DNA from: Bog-473 sp052140165
GTDB taxonomy: Bacteria; Actinomycetota; Acidimicrobiia; Acidimicrobiales; RAAP-2
Direction: 5' to 3'
Assembly: GCA_052140165.1 (NCBI GenBank)
Contig: JBKQUM010000117.1
Coordinates: 1-64,000 of the forward strand
DNA: 64,000 nt
The notes beneath the pieces were generated by a model. The model ran no database searches, had not been told where the DNA came from, and was given only the letters and a program-made list of their open reading frames with translations. Made by a program: the position numbers and the translations under genes. Every line of letters begins with the position of its first letter. The first letter of the stretch is position 1. Below, one piece after another: positions 52,907 through 64,000 of the stretch.

Positions 52907-54574
52907 ATGACGACCGCTTCTGCGCGCGCCGCGCTTGACGGCTGGCGCCGCGCCTTCCCCACCGACCCCTTCGCCGACGACACCGGCCTGCAGGCGATCC
53001 TGGACAGCCATCTCACCGGCGGCCGGCTCGAGGCGTTGCGCGCGTCGGCCCGTGCGTTCGCCCACGATGTGGTCGCCGTCGTCGGCCCGGCCGCGAGCCG
53101 CTACGAGCAGCGAGCGCACCTGCCCGAGCTCGCCCGCTGGGACGGGCTCGGTCACCGCACCGAGGAGGTGTCGTTCGACCCGAGCTACCACGAGGCCGGC
53201 CGTGCGGTCTGGCGGTCTGGCCTCGTGGCGCTGTCGGGCGAGCCGGGCCGGGCGTACGAGCAGGCGGTCCTCCTCTACCTCCTTTCGCTCGAGGGTGAGG
53301 CCGGCCATGCTTGCCCTGCGACCTGCACGATCGGGCTCGCCCGAGCGCTCCGGCGCGTCGCGGACGACGACGTGCGTGAGCGGTTCCTCCCGGCGCTCAT
53401 CGACCCCGACTACGACGCCGCCGAGCGCGGCTCGCAGTTCCTCACCGAGGTCCAGGGCGGGAGCGATGTCGGGGCAAACGTGTGCGAGGCCGTGCCGATG
53501 GGCGACGGGCGCACGTGGCGCGTGACTGGCGAGAAGTGGTTCTGCTCGGTCGCCGACGCCGGCCAATTCTTCCTGACGGCCCGGGTGTCGGGCGGCCCGG
53601 CGGGGACACGCGGGCTCGGCAGCTTCGTCGTGCCGCGGCTCGTCGACGGCGAGCCGAACGGCTTCTCGCTGCGGCGCCTCAAGGACAAGCTCGGCACGCG
53701 TGGGTTGGCGTCCGGCGAGATCGATTTCGATGACGCGCTTGCGTGGCCCGTCGGCCCGGTCGCCGACGGCTTCAAGACCGCCGTCGGGATAGTGCTGAAC
53801 ACGAGCCGATGGATGACCGCCCTCGGCGACACCGGCATGATGCGCCGCGCCGTCCTCGAGGCCCGCGCCTATGCTCGCCACCGCGAGGCCTTCGGTCAGC
53901 CGATCGAGGCCTTTCCGGCCGTACGGCAGCGCATCGTCGACATGTCGACGAGTCAGATCGCAGCGCTACACCTCTGCTTCGAGCTCACCCGGCTCGAGGA
54001 CTTGATCGACGGCGGCCAGGCGAGCGAGACCGACGTCCTGCTCCACCGCTTCTGTGTGAACGTCGCAAAGTACGTCGTTAGCCTGCAGGCGACCGAAGTC
54101 GTGCACTCGGCGATCGAAGTGCTCGGCGGCAACGGCGCGATCGAGGAGTTCTCGGTCCTCCCTCGCCTGTACCGCGACGCGATCGTCTACGAGTCCTGGG
54201 AAGGCGCGCACAACGTGCTCGTCGCTCAGGTTCTCAACGACTGCCGTCGCCTGCCCATCTTGAACGTCGTAGGCGACCGCCTTGACGCGCTTGCGTCGGG
54301 AGCGGGCGAGCTCGGCACCGAGATCGCAGGGATCACGGCCCGTTCGCTTGACGACGCTCGGCGTGCCGTGGACGATCTCGAGTTCGGGGCGTGGCACTTC
54401 CGCGGCATCGTCGATCGCCTCGGCCTCGCCTACGAGGCGGCGCTCCTAGCCTCGTCCGGGGAGACCGACCTCGCAACACACCTCGTGCAACGGAACCTCG
54501 CGCTCTCGGCGACCGACGATGTCGACACGTCGCTTCCAGAGCGCGTCGACGCGATCTGGAAGCAGCTCGCGTAG
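52907..54574 (+). CDS. AidB-like acyl-CoA dehydrogenase
   Basis: A 555-residue ACAD, longer than standard, as in AidB and long-chain types. It has QFLTEVQGGSDVGANV (FAD site), WFCSVADAGQFFLTARVSG, LNTSRWMTALGDTGMMRRA, VLGGNGAIEEFSVLPRLYRD (C-terminal signature) and an extra 120-residue helical tail. ATG 52907 starts a natural N-terminus. AidB proteins bind DNA or act on unknown substrates. No ETF or CoA gene is adjacent. Confidence 0.9.
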   Translation: MTTASARAALDGWRRAFPTDPFADDTGLQAILDSHLTGGRLEALRASARAFAHDVVAVVGPAASRYEQRAHLPELARWDGLGHRTEEVSFDPSYHEAGRAVWRSGLVALSGEPGRAYEQAVLLYLLSLEGEAGHACPATCTIGLARALRRVADDDVRERFLPALIDPDYDAAERGSQFLTEVQGGSDVGANVCEAVPMGDGRTWRVTGEKWFCSVADAGQFFLTARVSGGPAGTRGLGSFVVPRLVDGEPNGFSLRRLKDKLGTRGLASGEIDFDDALAWPVGPVADGFKTAVGIVLNTSRWMTALGDTGMMRRAVLEARAYARHREAFGQPIEAFPAVRQRIVDMSTSQIAALHLCFELTRLEDLIDGGQASETDVLLHRFCVNVAKYVVSLQATEVVHSAIEVLGGNGAIEEFSVLPRLYRDAIVYESWEGAHNVLVAQVLNDCRRLPILNVVGDRLDALASGAGELGTEIAGITARSLDDARRAVDDLEFGAWHFRGIVDRLGLAYEAALLASSGETDLATHLVQRNLALSATDDVDTSLPERVDAIWKQLA

Positions 54575-54836
54575 CGCACACTGTGCGGCAACGTCACCAG
54601 ACAACCGTCGTCCGTGCGCTCCGACGCGAAGGCGACTCGCTCGGAACCGGCCCTGGCGACCTACACCTTCACCGTCACGCTCGGACCGGCGGCGATAGCT
54701 GGAACCGCTGTCGCCGCGACCATCGGCGGGGCGCGCCTCCGACGGGCGTGACCCATGGACGCGGTCGAATTCCAGCTGGGCTGTTAGAACCCATACTGCC
54801 AATGACCGATGGCAGTCGAAGACAGAAGGATCAGGC

Positions 54837-55091
54837 ATGTCAGGAACTGATGATCATCCGAATCCCGAAGACCGGATCAGCGAGCTGAAAGCGTCAATCG
54901 GCAAGTACCTCAGCGGAGCGGAGGAGCCAACCGGAGAAGCGCTCGCTGAGGTGACGAGAGCGCTCCACGAGCTGGCCGACCACGTAGAGGAGCTTGATAG
55001 ACGATTCGAGAGGGTCGAGGCATCAATTCCCGAGTGGACTACGGAGGGGTGGCTGCCACCTCCCGGAAGTGACGCCGCCGAGGACCGCTGA
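54837..55091 (+). CDS. small coiled-coil hypothetical protein
   Basis: An 84-residue acidic protein with a long helix (TRALHELADHVEELDRRFER) and a Pro-rich tail. AAGGATCAGGC precedes ATG 54837 and codon bias is moderate. It matches no family I recognise. Confidence 0.55.
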   Translation: MSGTDDHPNPEDRISELKASIGKYLSGAEEPTGEALAEVTRALHELADHVEELDRRFERVEASIPEWTTEGWLPPPGSDAAEDR

Positions 55092-56302
55092 CAGCCGTTG
55101 CTGCCGAGCCAGAGAACACTGAGAGCAGTCGCTCAATGTGGGTCGGGTGAGGATCACTCCCCAGTGGAGGCGCTGGCCAAGGACACCGACCGAGCCGTGA
55201 AGGATCCGGTCGTCCATGTCGGTCACGACGCGGTGAACTCCGCCCTGCTGTCGATTCTCAACCCCAACCGCTGGCAAGAGCCAGCGCGGTCCCCTATTCG
55301 ACCGGATGTTTGAACGCCCTCCGGCGAGTTGGCGGCACGTGGAGCGCCCTGATGTCGGCCAGAGCCAGTGACTTATGCGACGCCGAGTACGGGCGAGGTC
55401 ATCGCAGACCGGGCGAACTCGAGAAACGGCTACCGGCCCCGGCGTTGGGACACCAGGGCCGGCACGATCCACCCGGTATGAAGTGACGCAGACGCAGCCT
55501 CTGATCTCGTCTTTCTTGGGCGCCCCCGGAAGGATTCGAACCTTCGCGCACGGTTTAGGAATCTGACTGAGCCTGTCCAGGCAGATCGGTGCTGTCGCAT
55601 TTTGGCCGTCAGAGCGGGTGGCGGAGTCCATGAGGTATCCCCTCATCCGTACAATTTGGGACGTTTGATTCCCAAGGGATTCCCAAGGCGCCCTCCGGAC
55701 GCAAAGCGCTGGAGGCCGGTCATGAGACCTACTTCGATCGTTCTTGCTGTCTTGGCGAGTTTGCCCCCGTACGGGGTTTTCAGCGCTCTGCCTCGGATAG
55801 CGGAGCCCCACTCACTCCTGCAAGGCAGGAGGCTTCTGGCACTCTGATCCGGTTCCATCGGAATTTGCGGGACTCACAGACCTTCGGGCAGTCACTTCTT
55901 TGAGACTTGCAGGTCGCGCGGCCATGCCGACGACCGTCGAATCTGACGGAAGTGCCTGACGAGGAAGCATCTCTGTGACCTTGGACCCTGGTCCTGCACG
56001 TACGTGAGAATCACGGTTGAGGTGGATGGCTATGTGAAGGCTGAGGGGTCATCGCAGAGCCCAAACAACAACAGAAGGTGCCAGATGGAGGAGCAGAACG
56101 ACAGCGAGGAGTTTGCTCTGAGACCAGATCCAGCGGGTCGGGCGTGCCTGGGCGCCTGCGTGATTCCGCGAGAACAATCAGCGGCCGTCTCCGTGTGCAT
56201 TCCTGTGGCGTTCCCAACTCTCTCGGCCTGCCGGCTAGACCGCTTTGCACCCGCCCGCTATCGATTGACCAAAGACCAACGGTTGACCACGGGTCTACAC
56301 CG
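55092..56302. other. gene-poor stretch with a tRNA remnant
   Basis: About 1.2 kb without a supported protein gene, visibly lower in GC than the flanks. It holds the tRNA 3' fragment at 55521-55563 and a short direct repeat of ATTCCCAAGG near 55667-55687. Frames here are short and lack coding bias. Confidence 0.55.
55521..55563 (-). other. 3' fragment of a tRNA-Arg(CCT)-like gene (attachment scar)
   Basis: The minus strand carries an anticodon-loop-like TTCCTAA, then a perfect T-arm (GAAGG TTCGAAT CCTTC at 55545-55529) and a 3' acceptor strand CGGGGGCG. The 5' half is missing: sequence beyond 55563 does not pair. The antisense frame reads GAPGRIRTFAHGLGI, a known by-product of tRNA genes. Such 3' halves are typical att remnants of elements that insert in tRNA genes. 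Confidence 0.6.
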
Positions 56303-57445
56303 ATGAAACAGACGATCCGAATTGGAAGCTTTGACGGGATCGAGGTCGGCGCGCACTGGAGCGTGGCGGTGATTCTCGCCTATTTCGCGTGGGGTGTCGG
56401 CGCCTATGTGCTCCCCACCCATTCCGGGCACCCCGATGTGGCCGACTGGGTCGCCGGCGTGATCGCCGCCGTGCTGCTGTTGGGCTGTCTCCTGGCCCAC
56501 GAGATGTCGCATTGTCTCGTGGCCCGGCACAATGACGTACAGGTGCGCTCAATCACTTTGTTCGCGTTCGGCGGCATCTCCCAGCTCGAGGGCGAGGCGC
56601 ACACCGCGGGGGCCGACTTTCGCATTGCGGCGGTCGGCCCATCTGTCAGCCTCGCGTTGGCGGTGCTGTTCGGGGCCACACAGGCGGTGGTGGTCGCGGC
56701 GGGCGGCCACGGGCTCCTCGTCGGCGTGCTGTCCTGGCTGTGGGAGATCAATCTCCTGCTTGGGGTCTTCAACTTGATCCCGGCTGCTCCGCTCGACGGT
56801 GGTCGGGTCCTAAGAGCGGCGCTCTGGCAACGTTCCCACGACCGCTTCCGTGCCTCTATGACCGCGTCACGCGCCGGCCGCGTCTTTGCCGTCGTGCTCA
56901 TCGTGCTCGGAGTGTTGGCTTTTGGATCCACCGGCAGCATCATCGCCATTTGGCCGCTCTTGATCGGGCTCTTCATCTACTTCGCTGCCCGAGGAGAAGA
57001 GCAGTACGCCTTGGTGCAATCTGCCATGGCAACTCTGACCGCAGGGCAGGTGATGACGACCGCTCTGCCATCCGCGCCGAACCGCACGACCGTCGCGGAC
57101 GTCGCCACGTTGCTACGGCTCTACCGCGGCGATGTCGTTGCCGTCGTGGACGACTGCGGCCGACTGACCGGGATAGTGACCGCGCAGGCGGTCAACGCCG
57201 TCCCTCTCGAACGACGACCTGCGACCACCGCCGACGAGATCGCTATTCCTCTCAGTGCTGTTACCTTGGCGCGGCCTGAGGAGCCGATGAGCGCGTTGCT
57301 CGAGCGTATTGCATCCAAGCAGGCACAGCCCGCACTGGTTCTTGACGCCAACGGCCGCGTGTGCGGCACCATCAGCTCATCCGATATACAACGGGCTGTC
57401 GCCTTGGGCGCGGGTCCTCGCTCGGATTCGCCGAGTTTCCCTTGA
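56303..57445 (+). CDS. M50 site-2-type membrane metalloprotease with CBS domains
   Basis: A 380-residue intramembrane protease: zinc motif LLAHEMSHCLVAR (HExxH) in an early span, NLIPAAPLDGGRVLRA (NPxPxxPLDGG type) in a later one and about six spans in all. A cytoplasmic CBS pair follows from residue 240 (VMTTALPSAPNRTTVADVA, ALVLDANGRVCGTISSSDI). This is the Rip3-like class that can sense nucleotides and cleave membrane anti-sigma factors. ATG 56303 starts MKQTIRIGSFDGIEVGAHWS; the longer frame is non-coding. Confidence 0.92.
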   Translation: MKQTIRIGSFDGIEVGAHWSVAVILAYFAWGVGAYVLPTHSGHPDVADWVAGVIAAVLLLGCLLAHEMSHCLVARHNDVQVRSITLFAFGGISQLEGEAHTAGADFRIAAVGPSVSLALAVLFGATQAVVVAAGGHGLLVGVLSWLWEINLLLGVFNLIPAAPLDGGRVLRAALWQRSHDRFRASMTASRAGRVFAVVLIVLGVLAFGSTGSIIAIWPLLIGLFIYFAARGEEQYALVQSAMATLTAGQVMTTALPSAPNRTTVADVATLLRLYRGDVVAVVDDCGRLTGIVTAQAVNAVPLERRPATTADEIAIPLSAVTLARPEEPMSALLERIASKQAQPALVLDANGRVCGTISSSDIQRAVALGAGPRSDSPSFP

Positions 57446-57600
57446 TCCGCTCGTGATGATGTAGCCCCAGCGGTAGCCGACGTGCGAGATGCTGACCGCT
57501 CGAGAACGTCCTCCTCCAGAACCTCGACTGCCGCTGCCGGCAGTCTCTCGGTTCGAGAGGACCCGCTGCTCCAGACTCATCTCTACGGCGAGGTCTGGCT

Positions 57601-60398
57601 CTACGCGAGGTCTGGCTCTCCGCACTCACGGAGGATAAAGGCGCGAGCCTCGCGCTCGAGCTGCATCGCACCCAACCAACCGGACTCGACCGGATGAATC
57701 GGGTCCCCGATGACGACGGTGACCGAGCCGCGGCGAAGGAACTTGTGCCCTGGACGCAGCATCGACCGGGTGCCACGGATGGCCACCGGCAGGATCGGGC
57801 GGTTGGCCTCTGCAGCTGCGACGAACGCCCCGAGGTGGAATGGGCGCAGACCGGGCGCTCGGGTCAGACCCCCCTCGGGGAAGAACACCAGCGAGGCGGT
57901 CTGGGCCAAATGGCCAAGACGCTCAGTGTCCGCGACGCCTTGGCCTGCGTCGTAACGCTCGACGAACTCGGTACCGATCCGCCGCAGCAGAAATCCGGCG
58001 ACATGCTGGCGGCCCATCACCTCCCCGGCGACGAAGACAAAGTCTGAAGGCAGCCACGCGGTCAGAACGAGGGAGTCGAGCCAACTGGCATGGTTCGCTG
58101 CGACCACAAGGGTCGTGTCGGCCGGAGCGGTGATTGCACCTTGAATGTGCAAGTGGGTTCCCGAGAGCCTGACAAGGCTGCGGATGGCGGACCGGACCAC
58201 ACGGCGACGCGAGGCACGTCCCGGCACGATTGCCACAAGCACGAGCGTTGGCAGCCCTATGACGATGAACAGGAGCCAGACATACACGGCATAGGTGAGA
58301 GCGGACAGTGTTCGACGACGCCGCCGGAAAGCGGGCGGCACACCGCGCCAACTGAAACGGACCAACTGCCACCATGTTGACCGCGGATGGACACCGATGG
58401 CGCCCTTCCGATACAGGTCGGCACATGCCGCCCGCCGGATCTTGCCGCTCGAAGTCTTGGGGACGGTTCCCTTGGGGGCAAGCACCACTTCGTCGGGCGG
58501 AGTCCCGAGGAGATCGACGGTAGTTGCCGCGATCGTGGCGCGGAGCTCCTCTCGCACCGACTCAGCCGTTTCGGTGGTCTCGGCGACCACGACCAACCTC
58601 TCCGTCGCGCTTTCAGCATCCTGAGTGGCGAACGCGGCCACACAGCCCTTGCGGACGTCGGGCAGCTGCCCGACGGCGGCCTCGAGATCCTCAGGGTGGA
58701 GGTTTCGTCCCGCCCGGATGATGAGGTCCTTCGAACGGCCGGTGATGAACACATCCCCACCGGCCACGTAGCCGAGGTCTCCGGTCCTGAGCCACCCGTC
58801 GTGGAACAGGGCGGCTGTAGCCTTTGAATTTCGCTGGTAACCAGCTGTCGCCGATGGGCCACGAAACTCGATCTGACCCTCGGTGCGGTCTGGCAATTCC
58901 CGAGCCGAATCGTCGACGACTCGGATCTCATAGCCGGGCAGGGGTTGGCCGGACGCCACGATGCGGAGTGTGTCGGCACCTTCCGGGAGTGCCGGAACGG
59001 CCTTCCCGTCACGGCGCAAGCACTCGGCATCGACCGCGTCGATGAGCACCCCCCGGCCGGGAGGAGGGAAGGCAAGACCCACGGCGGCCTCCGCCAGTCC
59101 GTAGACGGGAGCGAGTGCATCGGGGCGGAGTCCGCACCGGGCAAAGCGCTGGGCGAACCGCTCCATGGTGCTGGCAGCCACGGGCTCGGCACCGTTCAAC
59201 GCCATCCGCAGTGTGGAAAGGTCCAGTGTCTGCAGCTCGGAGTCTGAGACCTTTCGCAGGCAGAGCTCATAGGCGAAGTTGGGCGCCGCTGTGATCGTGC
59301 CGCGGTAGGCATCGATTGCGGCGAGCCAGCGCGCCGGGCGAGCCAGGAATGCCAGCGGGGACATGATGACAACCGGCATGCCGAGGCACATGCTTCCGAG
59401 CCAAGCGCCGATGAGCCCCATGTCGTGGTACAGCGGAAGCCAGCTCACAAAAACATCCCTGGGCGTCACCTCGGCCGCCTGACCCATGGCGCGGATGTTT
59501 GCCAGCACGTTGGCGTGAGAGAGAACAACGCCCTTAGGGTCGCCGGTCGACCCCGACGTGTACTGAATGAGAGCGGTGTCGTCGGGGCTGGCCCGGGGCA
59601 TCGATTCGTGCGCATCGGAGCAGGCCAATTCGGTCGCGGTGGTCACGTGCCGCATGGTCTCGACGGAGGACCGCAGGAGCCGTGCCACTCCCCGTGCTTC
59701 GGGCACCGTCACGAGCATCGTCGCCCGCGCGTTGGACAGAATCAGCGCGTGCCGGCGCAGGTGTTCCTCAATTTGCGAGGGTCGCCCAGGCGGGTAGATG
59801 GGAACCGGCACCCCTCCCGCGAGCAGTATGCCGAGAAATGCCTCGAAATACTCTCGGCCGGTCGGCAACATGAGCGCGACGGATTCCCCGGGGACGAGAT
59901 CGGCCGCCATGAGACCCTGTGCCACCGCGTTCCCGCCGTGCTTGAGATCAGCGTAGGTGAGTGCATCGTGGGAACCGTCCTCATCGAGGAGGTAAATGTG
60001 GACTTGGTCTGGATGACTCTCACAATGCCAATCGAGCACGTCGAGCAGCGTTCCGGCCCCTACGGGTAGCGCTTCGGTGCCGGTGTGGGACTGGTCGTAC
60101 GTGCGTAGTGGTGTGGGCGTCGCTCTTGTTACGCCGACACCCACCGCCCGGAGCAGGTCCTCGGGTGTCTCGGCCGTGCCGAGGAGGCTCGAAGGCATGC
60201 TGGCACCGAATGCGCTCTCGAGGCGGGCCAGGAGTTCGGCCATGGCGAGGCTGTCAAGACCCAAATCGCGGTCAAGACGGGTGCGCAACGACGATGGAGG
60301 AGGAGCGCGACGCGGGTGGAGCTCGGCGGCGAGCTCGTCGACGATCCGCAGCACCGTGGTGCGCGCGTCCCCTGGTCGCTCGTTATCCACGTCCAGCC

Positions 60399-60402
<4 letters not shown>
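57601..60402 (-). CDS. ACP-FAAL-acyltransferase fusion
   Basis: A 933-residue three-part protein. Residues 15-90 are an acyl carrier domain with the phosphopantetheine Ser in LDRDLGLDSLAMAELL. Residues 115-680 are an adenylating domain of the fatty-acyl-AMP ligase type (LIQYTSGSTGDPKGVVLSH, FVSWLPLYHDMGLIGAW, the last typical of FAALs). A membrane span (about 700-720) is followed by a PlsC acyltransferase (AANHASWLDSLVLTA, FFPEGGLTR). It may activate a fatty acid, load the fused ACP and transfer the acyl to a glycerol- or sugar-lipid in one chain. GTG 60402 overlaps the ftsH stop by 4 bp. Confidence 0.9.
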
Positions 60403-62330
<1,928 letters not shown>

Positions 62331-62915
62331 GTCTTCCCGCTGACCACCGGGTGCTCGGGGCGCGCCGCCGCCGGGCTCGAGGCCGGCCCGGGCATGGGGA
62401 CCGTCACCGGGCGTCCCGTCCCCGGGACGCACCAGCAAATGCAGCGCAGACTTGAATCCCACCCCTCGATCCTTAAGCACGCCTGCTCGTCGTACCAGGG
62501 ACTTCTGTCACTCTCGCGAGGAATCTACGACCTGACCGTAGGGCCAAAGGTCCCTGGCGCCTCCGGCGTGATCACCGCTCAATAGCCCCGAGGCGGGGCG
62601 GCTCACCGTGACGGAGCGACGCAGGGTCGGCTCTGTGACGTTGTTGCCCTGGCCGCCGGTCAGCCCGGGACGCACCGTCACGAACCCTGATCGTCCTGCG
62701 GGAGCGCATCCCGCGGCCACTGGAGCTCGATCTCTTGTGAGAGCGGCATCAGCCGCGGGGTTGAATCGCACGGCTGGCGGATGTCGGCTCGGTGCTCGAT
62801 GCGCGGAGGTCCCGAGAGAGCGTTTGCCACCAGGGATAGCTCCAAGGCTCGGCATAGCGGGCCAATGTGACCTCGGACCCTGGGCAGGTCGTCGCCTCGA
62901 CATCAGGGTCGGACC
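62331..62915. other. intergenic region before the L,D-transpeptidase
   Basis: 585 bp with no gene I can support. It must hold divergent promoters for ftsH and the transpeptidase. GGGGTTGAATC near 62757 recalls part of a ydaO (c-di-AMP) leader, but the remaining conserved blocks are not seen. Confidence 0.45.
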
Positions 62916-63773
62916 ATGAGTAGAACTCCCGCGCCGTCGAGCCTCAAAGGGAGTCGTTCCATCGACAGGACAAGGCGCACCGCTCTGACTCTGGCGACGG
63001 TGGTGCTGGGAACGTTGCTGTTGTCCGCGTGCGCCAGCACGTCGAGCACCTCGCGCACCGCTCCGCAGACCAACCTCCCTCCTCCGACGACGACCTCGAG
63101 CACTTCGGTCTCCACTGCGCCAGCCACGAGTACGCCGGCGACCAGTTCGACGACGACCACCACCACCACGACCACACCTGCCAACCTCGGGCCGGGGGCA
63201 AGCGGGCCGGCTGTCCTGGCCCTGCAGCAGCACTTGAGCTCGCTCGGCTATTGGCTCGGCACACCCGATGGCACGTTCGGCAACACCACCGAACAGGCCG
63301 TCTACGCGCTCCAGAAGGCCGCGGGCATCACCCGGGACGGCATCGTCGGGCCGGTGACAGAGCACGCCCTGGCCGAGGGGGTCGTCCCGCATCCTCGCAG
63401 TACGTCAGGAAACGTGATCGAAGTGGATCTGGAGGATGACCTTCTGATGTTCGTAAGAGACGGGCAACTCTTGTATACGCTCAACACCTCTACGGGCGGT
63501 GGTTACACCTACACCGACGACGGCGTGACGGCCGTCGCCGACACCCCGGTGGGACTGTTCCACGTCTACCGCCAGGTCTTCGGCATGGTGGTGGACTCGC
63601 TCGGGCAGCTGTGGTTGCCGAAGTTCTTCGATGAGGGGTTCGCGATCCACGGCGACACCGACGTGCCGCCGTACCCGGTCTCCCACGGATGTGTCAGGGT
63701 GAGCAACGAGGCGATCGAATGGATATGGTCGAGCAACCTCGCACCAATTGGCACTTCTGTCTGGGTGTACTAA
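62916..63773 (+). CDS. L,D-transpeptidase lipoprotein with peptidoglycan-binding domain
   Basis: A 285-residue exported enzyme: signal peptide with lipobox LLLSACAST, a long Thr/Ser linker, PG_binding_1 (GPAVLALQQHLSSLGYWLG, FGNTTEQAVYALQKAAG) and a YkuD catalytic domain with the active Cys in YPVSHGCVRVSNEAIEW. It crosslinks or anchors peptidoglycan outside the membrane. AGGGTCGG precedes ATG 62916. 63774-64000 shows no gene. Confidence 0.93.
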   Translation: MSRTPAPSSLKGSRSIDRTRRTALTLATVVLGTLLLSACASTSSTSRTAPQTNLPPPTTTSSTSVSTAPATSTPATSSTTTTTTTTTPANLGPGASGPAVLALQQHLSSLGYWLGTPDGTFGNTTEQAVYALQKAAGITRDGIVGPVTEHALAEGVVPHPRSTSGNVIEVDLEDDLLMFVRDGQLLYTLNTSTGGGYTYTDDGVTAVADTPVGLFHVYRQVFGMVVDSLGQLWLPKFFDEGFAIHGDTDVPPYPVSHGCVRVSNEAIEWIWSSNLAPIGTSVWVY

Positions 63774-64000
63774 CTGAACATCGCCCGATTGCCGGTGTAG
63801 GCGGCAGCAAGGAAAGGACGGTGGTGCTGAACGTTTTTCCGTTGAGAAAGCCCCGGATGGGACAGGCGGAACTCCGTATCCTTACCGGGCGAACCTACTC
63901 AGGTGCACCGAGTTGGGTTACGGGTTCCCGTGCATCATCCCGCTGAACTCACATGCTTCTCCTAGCCGTGGATTCGCGCAGCAACCGTGCGCGGCCTTTC

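Noticed and set aside
55375..55566. 63-codon frame ending GAPGRIRTFAHGLGI as a protein gene
   Set aside because: This peptide is the known antisense reading of a tRNA 3' half, not a protein.
62600..62915. ydaO (c-di-AMP) riboswitch before the L,D-transpeptidase
   Set aside because: Position and GGGGTTGAATC are suggestive, but the other conserved blocks of the leader were not found. An Infernal search with the ydaO model would decide.

Overview
The window looks like chromosome of a high-GC actinobacterium. The flanks are very GC-rich, GTG and TTG starts are common, stop and start codons often overlap (ATGA/GTGA), and the gene content fits: a steroid-type P450, a fatty-acyl-AMP ligase/acyltransferase fusion, HisKA_3/NarL pairs and a lipoprotein L,D-transpeptidase. 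I would guess Acidimicrobiia or a relative, but the sequence alone does not prove that. No rRNA, intact tRNA or CRISPR array was seen.

Left flank (1-18.0 kb): a ferritin-like gene; a three-gene glycan-type operon (alpha/alpha-barrel protein, methyltransferase, GT4 glycosyltransferase); an acyl-CoA dehydrogenase; a chemosensory-like operon (CheB, CheR-PAS with a long coiled coil, PAS-PAS histidine kinase) divergent from a NarL-type regulator and a HisKA_3 kinase; a CBS protein; a MarR/MFS operon with a clear palindromic operator; a NifU-type scaffold, a lone cNMP-binding domain, a fumarylacetoacetase-family enzyme and an HdeD-like membrane protein.

Centre (18.02-32.46 kb): an integrated element of about 14.4 kb, visibly richer in A+T than its flanks. 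It interrupts a secernin / peptidase C69-like gene. The 67-codon N-terminal part lies at 32655-32455 and the C-terminal part at 18024-17009, both on the minus strand, and joining them restores a protein of about 403 residues. A 5-bp repeat GCCCC marks both ends, and element sequence on each side forms an imperfect inverted repeat, as expected of a serine-integrase attP. A large serine recombinase lies directly inside the right end. The element also has a prim-pol replication protein, a small resolvase with a candidate res site, GIY-YIG and HNH nucleases and a decayed gene copy. Its cargo is a cluster of membrane-anchored extracellular proteins, three of them beta-propellers. Two follow sigma-factor genes, one follows a GntR regulator, and one is divergent from that GntR gene. 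I read these as envelope-sensing regulatory modules; this is the most unusual system in the window.

Right flank (32.7-64 kb): a P450; an alpha/beta hydrolase/AhpD-like/TetR group; an ATP-grasp protein; a five-gene redox operon (Ser/Thr-rich anchored protein, ApbE, ferric-reductase-like membrane protein, NuoF-like protein, 3Fe-4S-type ferredoxin); a phosphotriesterase-like/acyl-CoA ligase/enoyl-CoA hydratase set; YceI; catalase and DyP peroxidase; a phospholipase C-like lipoprotein; a beta-hydroxyacid dehydrogenase; a poly-gamma-glutamate hydrolase-like gene beside a broken metallo-beta-lactamase-fold gene; and an AidB-like dehydrogenase. A 3' fragment of a tRNA-Arg(CCT)-like gene at 55.52 kb suggests a second integration scar. 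Beyond it are an M50 site-2-type protease, an ACP/FAAL/PlsC fusion coupled to FtsH, and an L,D-transpeptidase.
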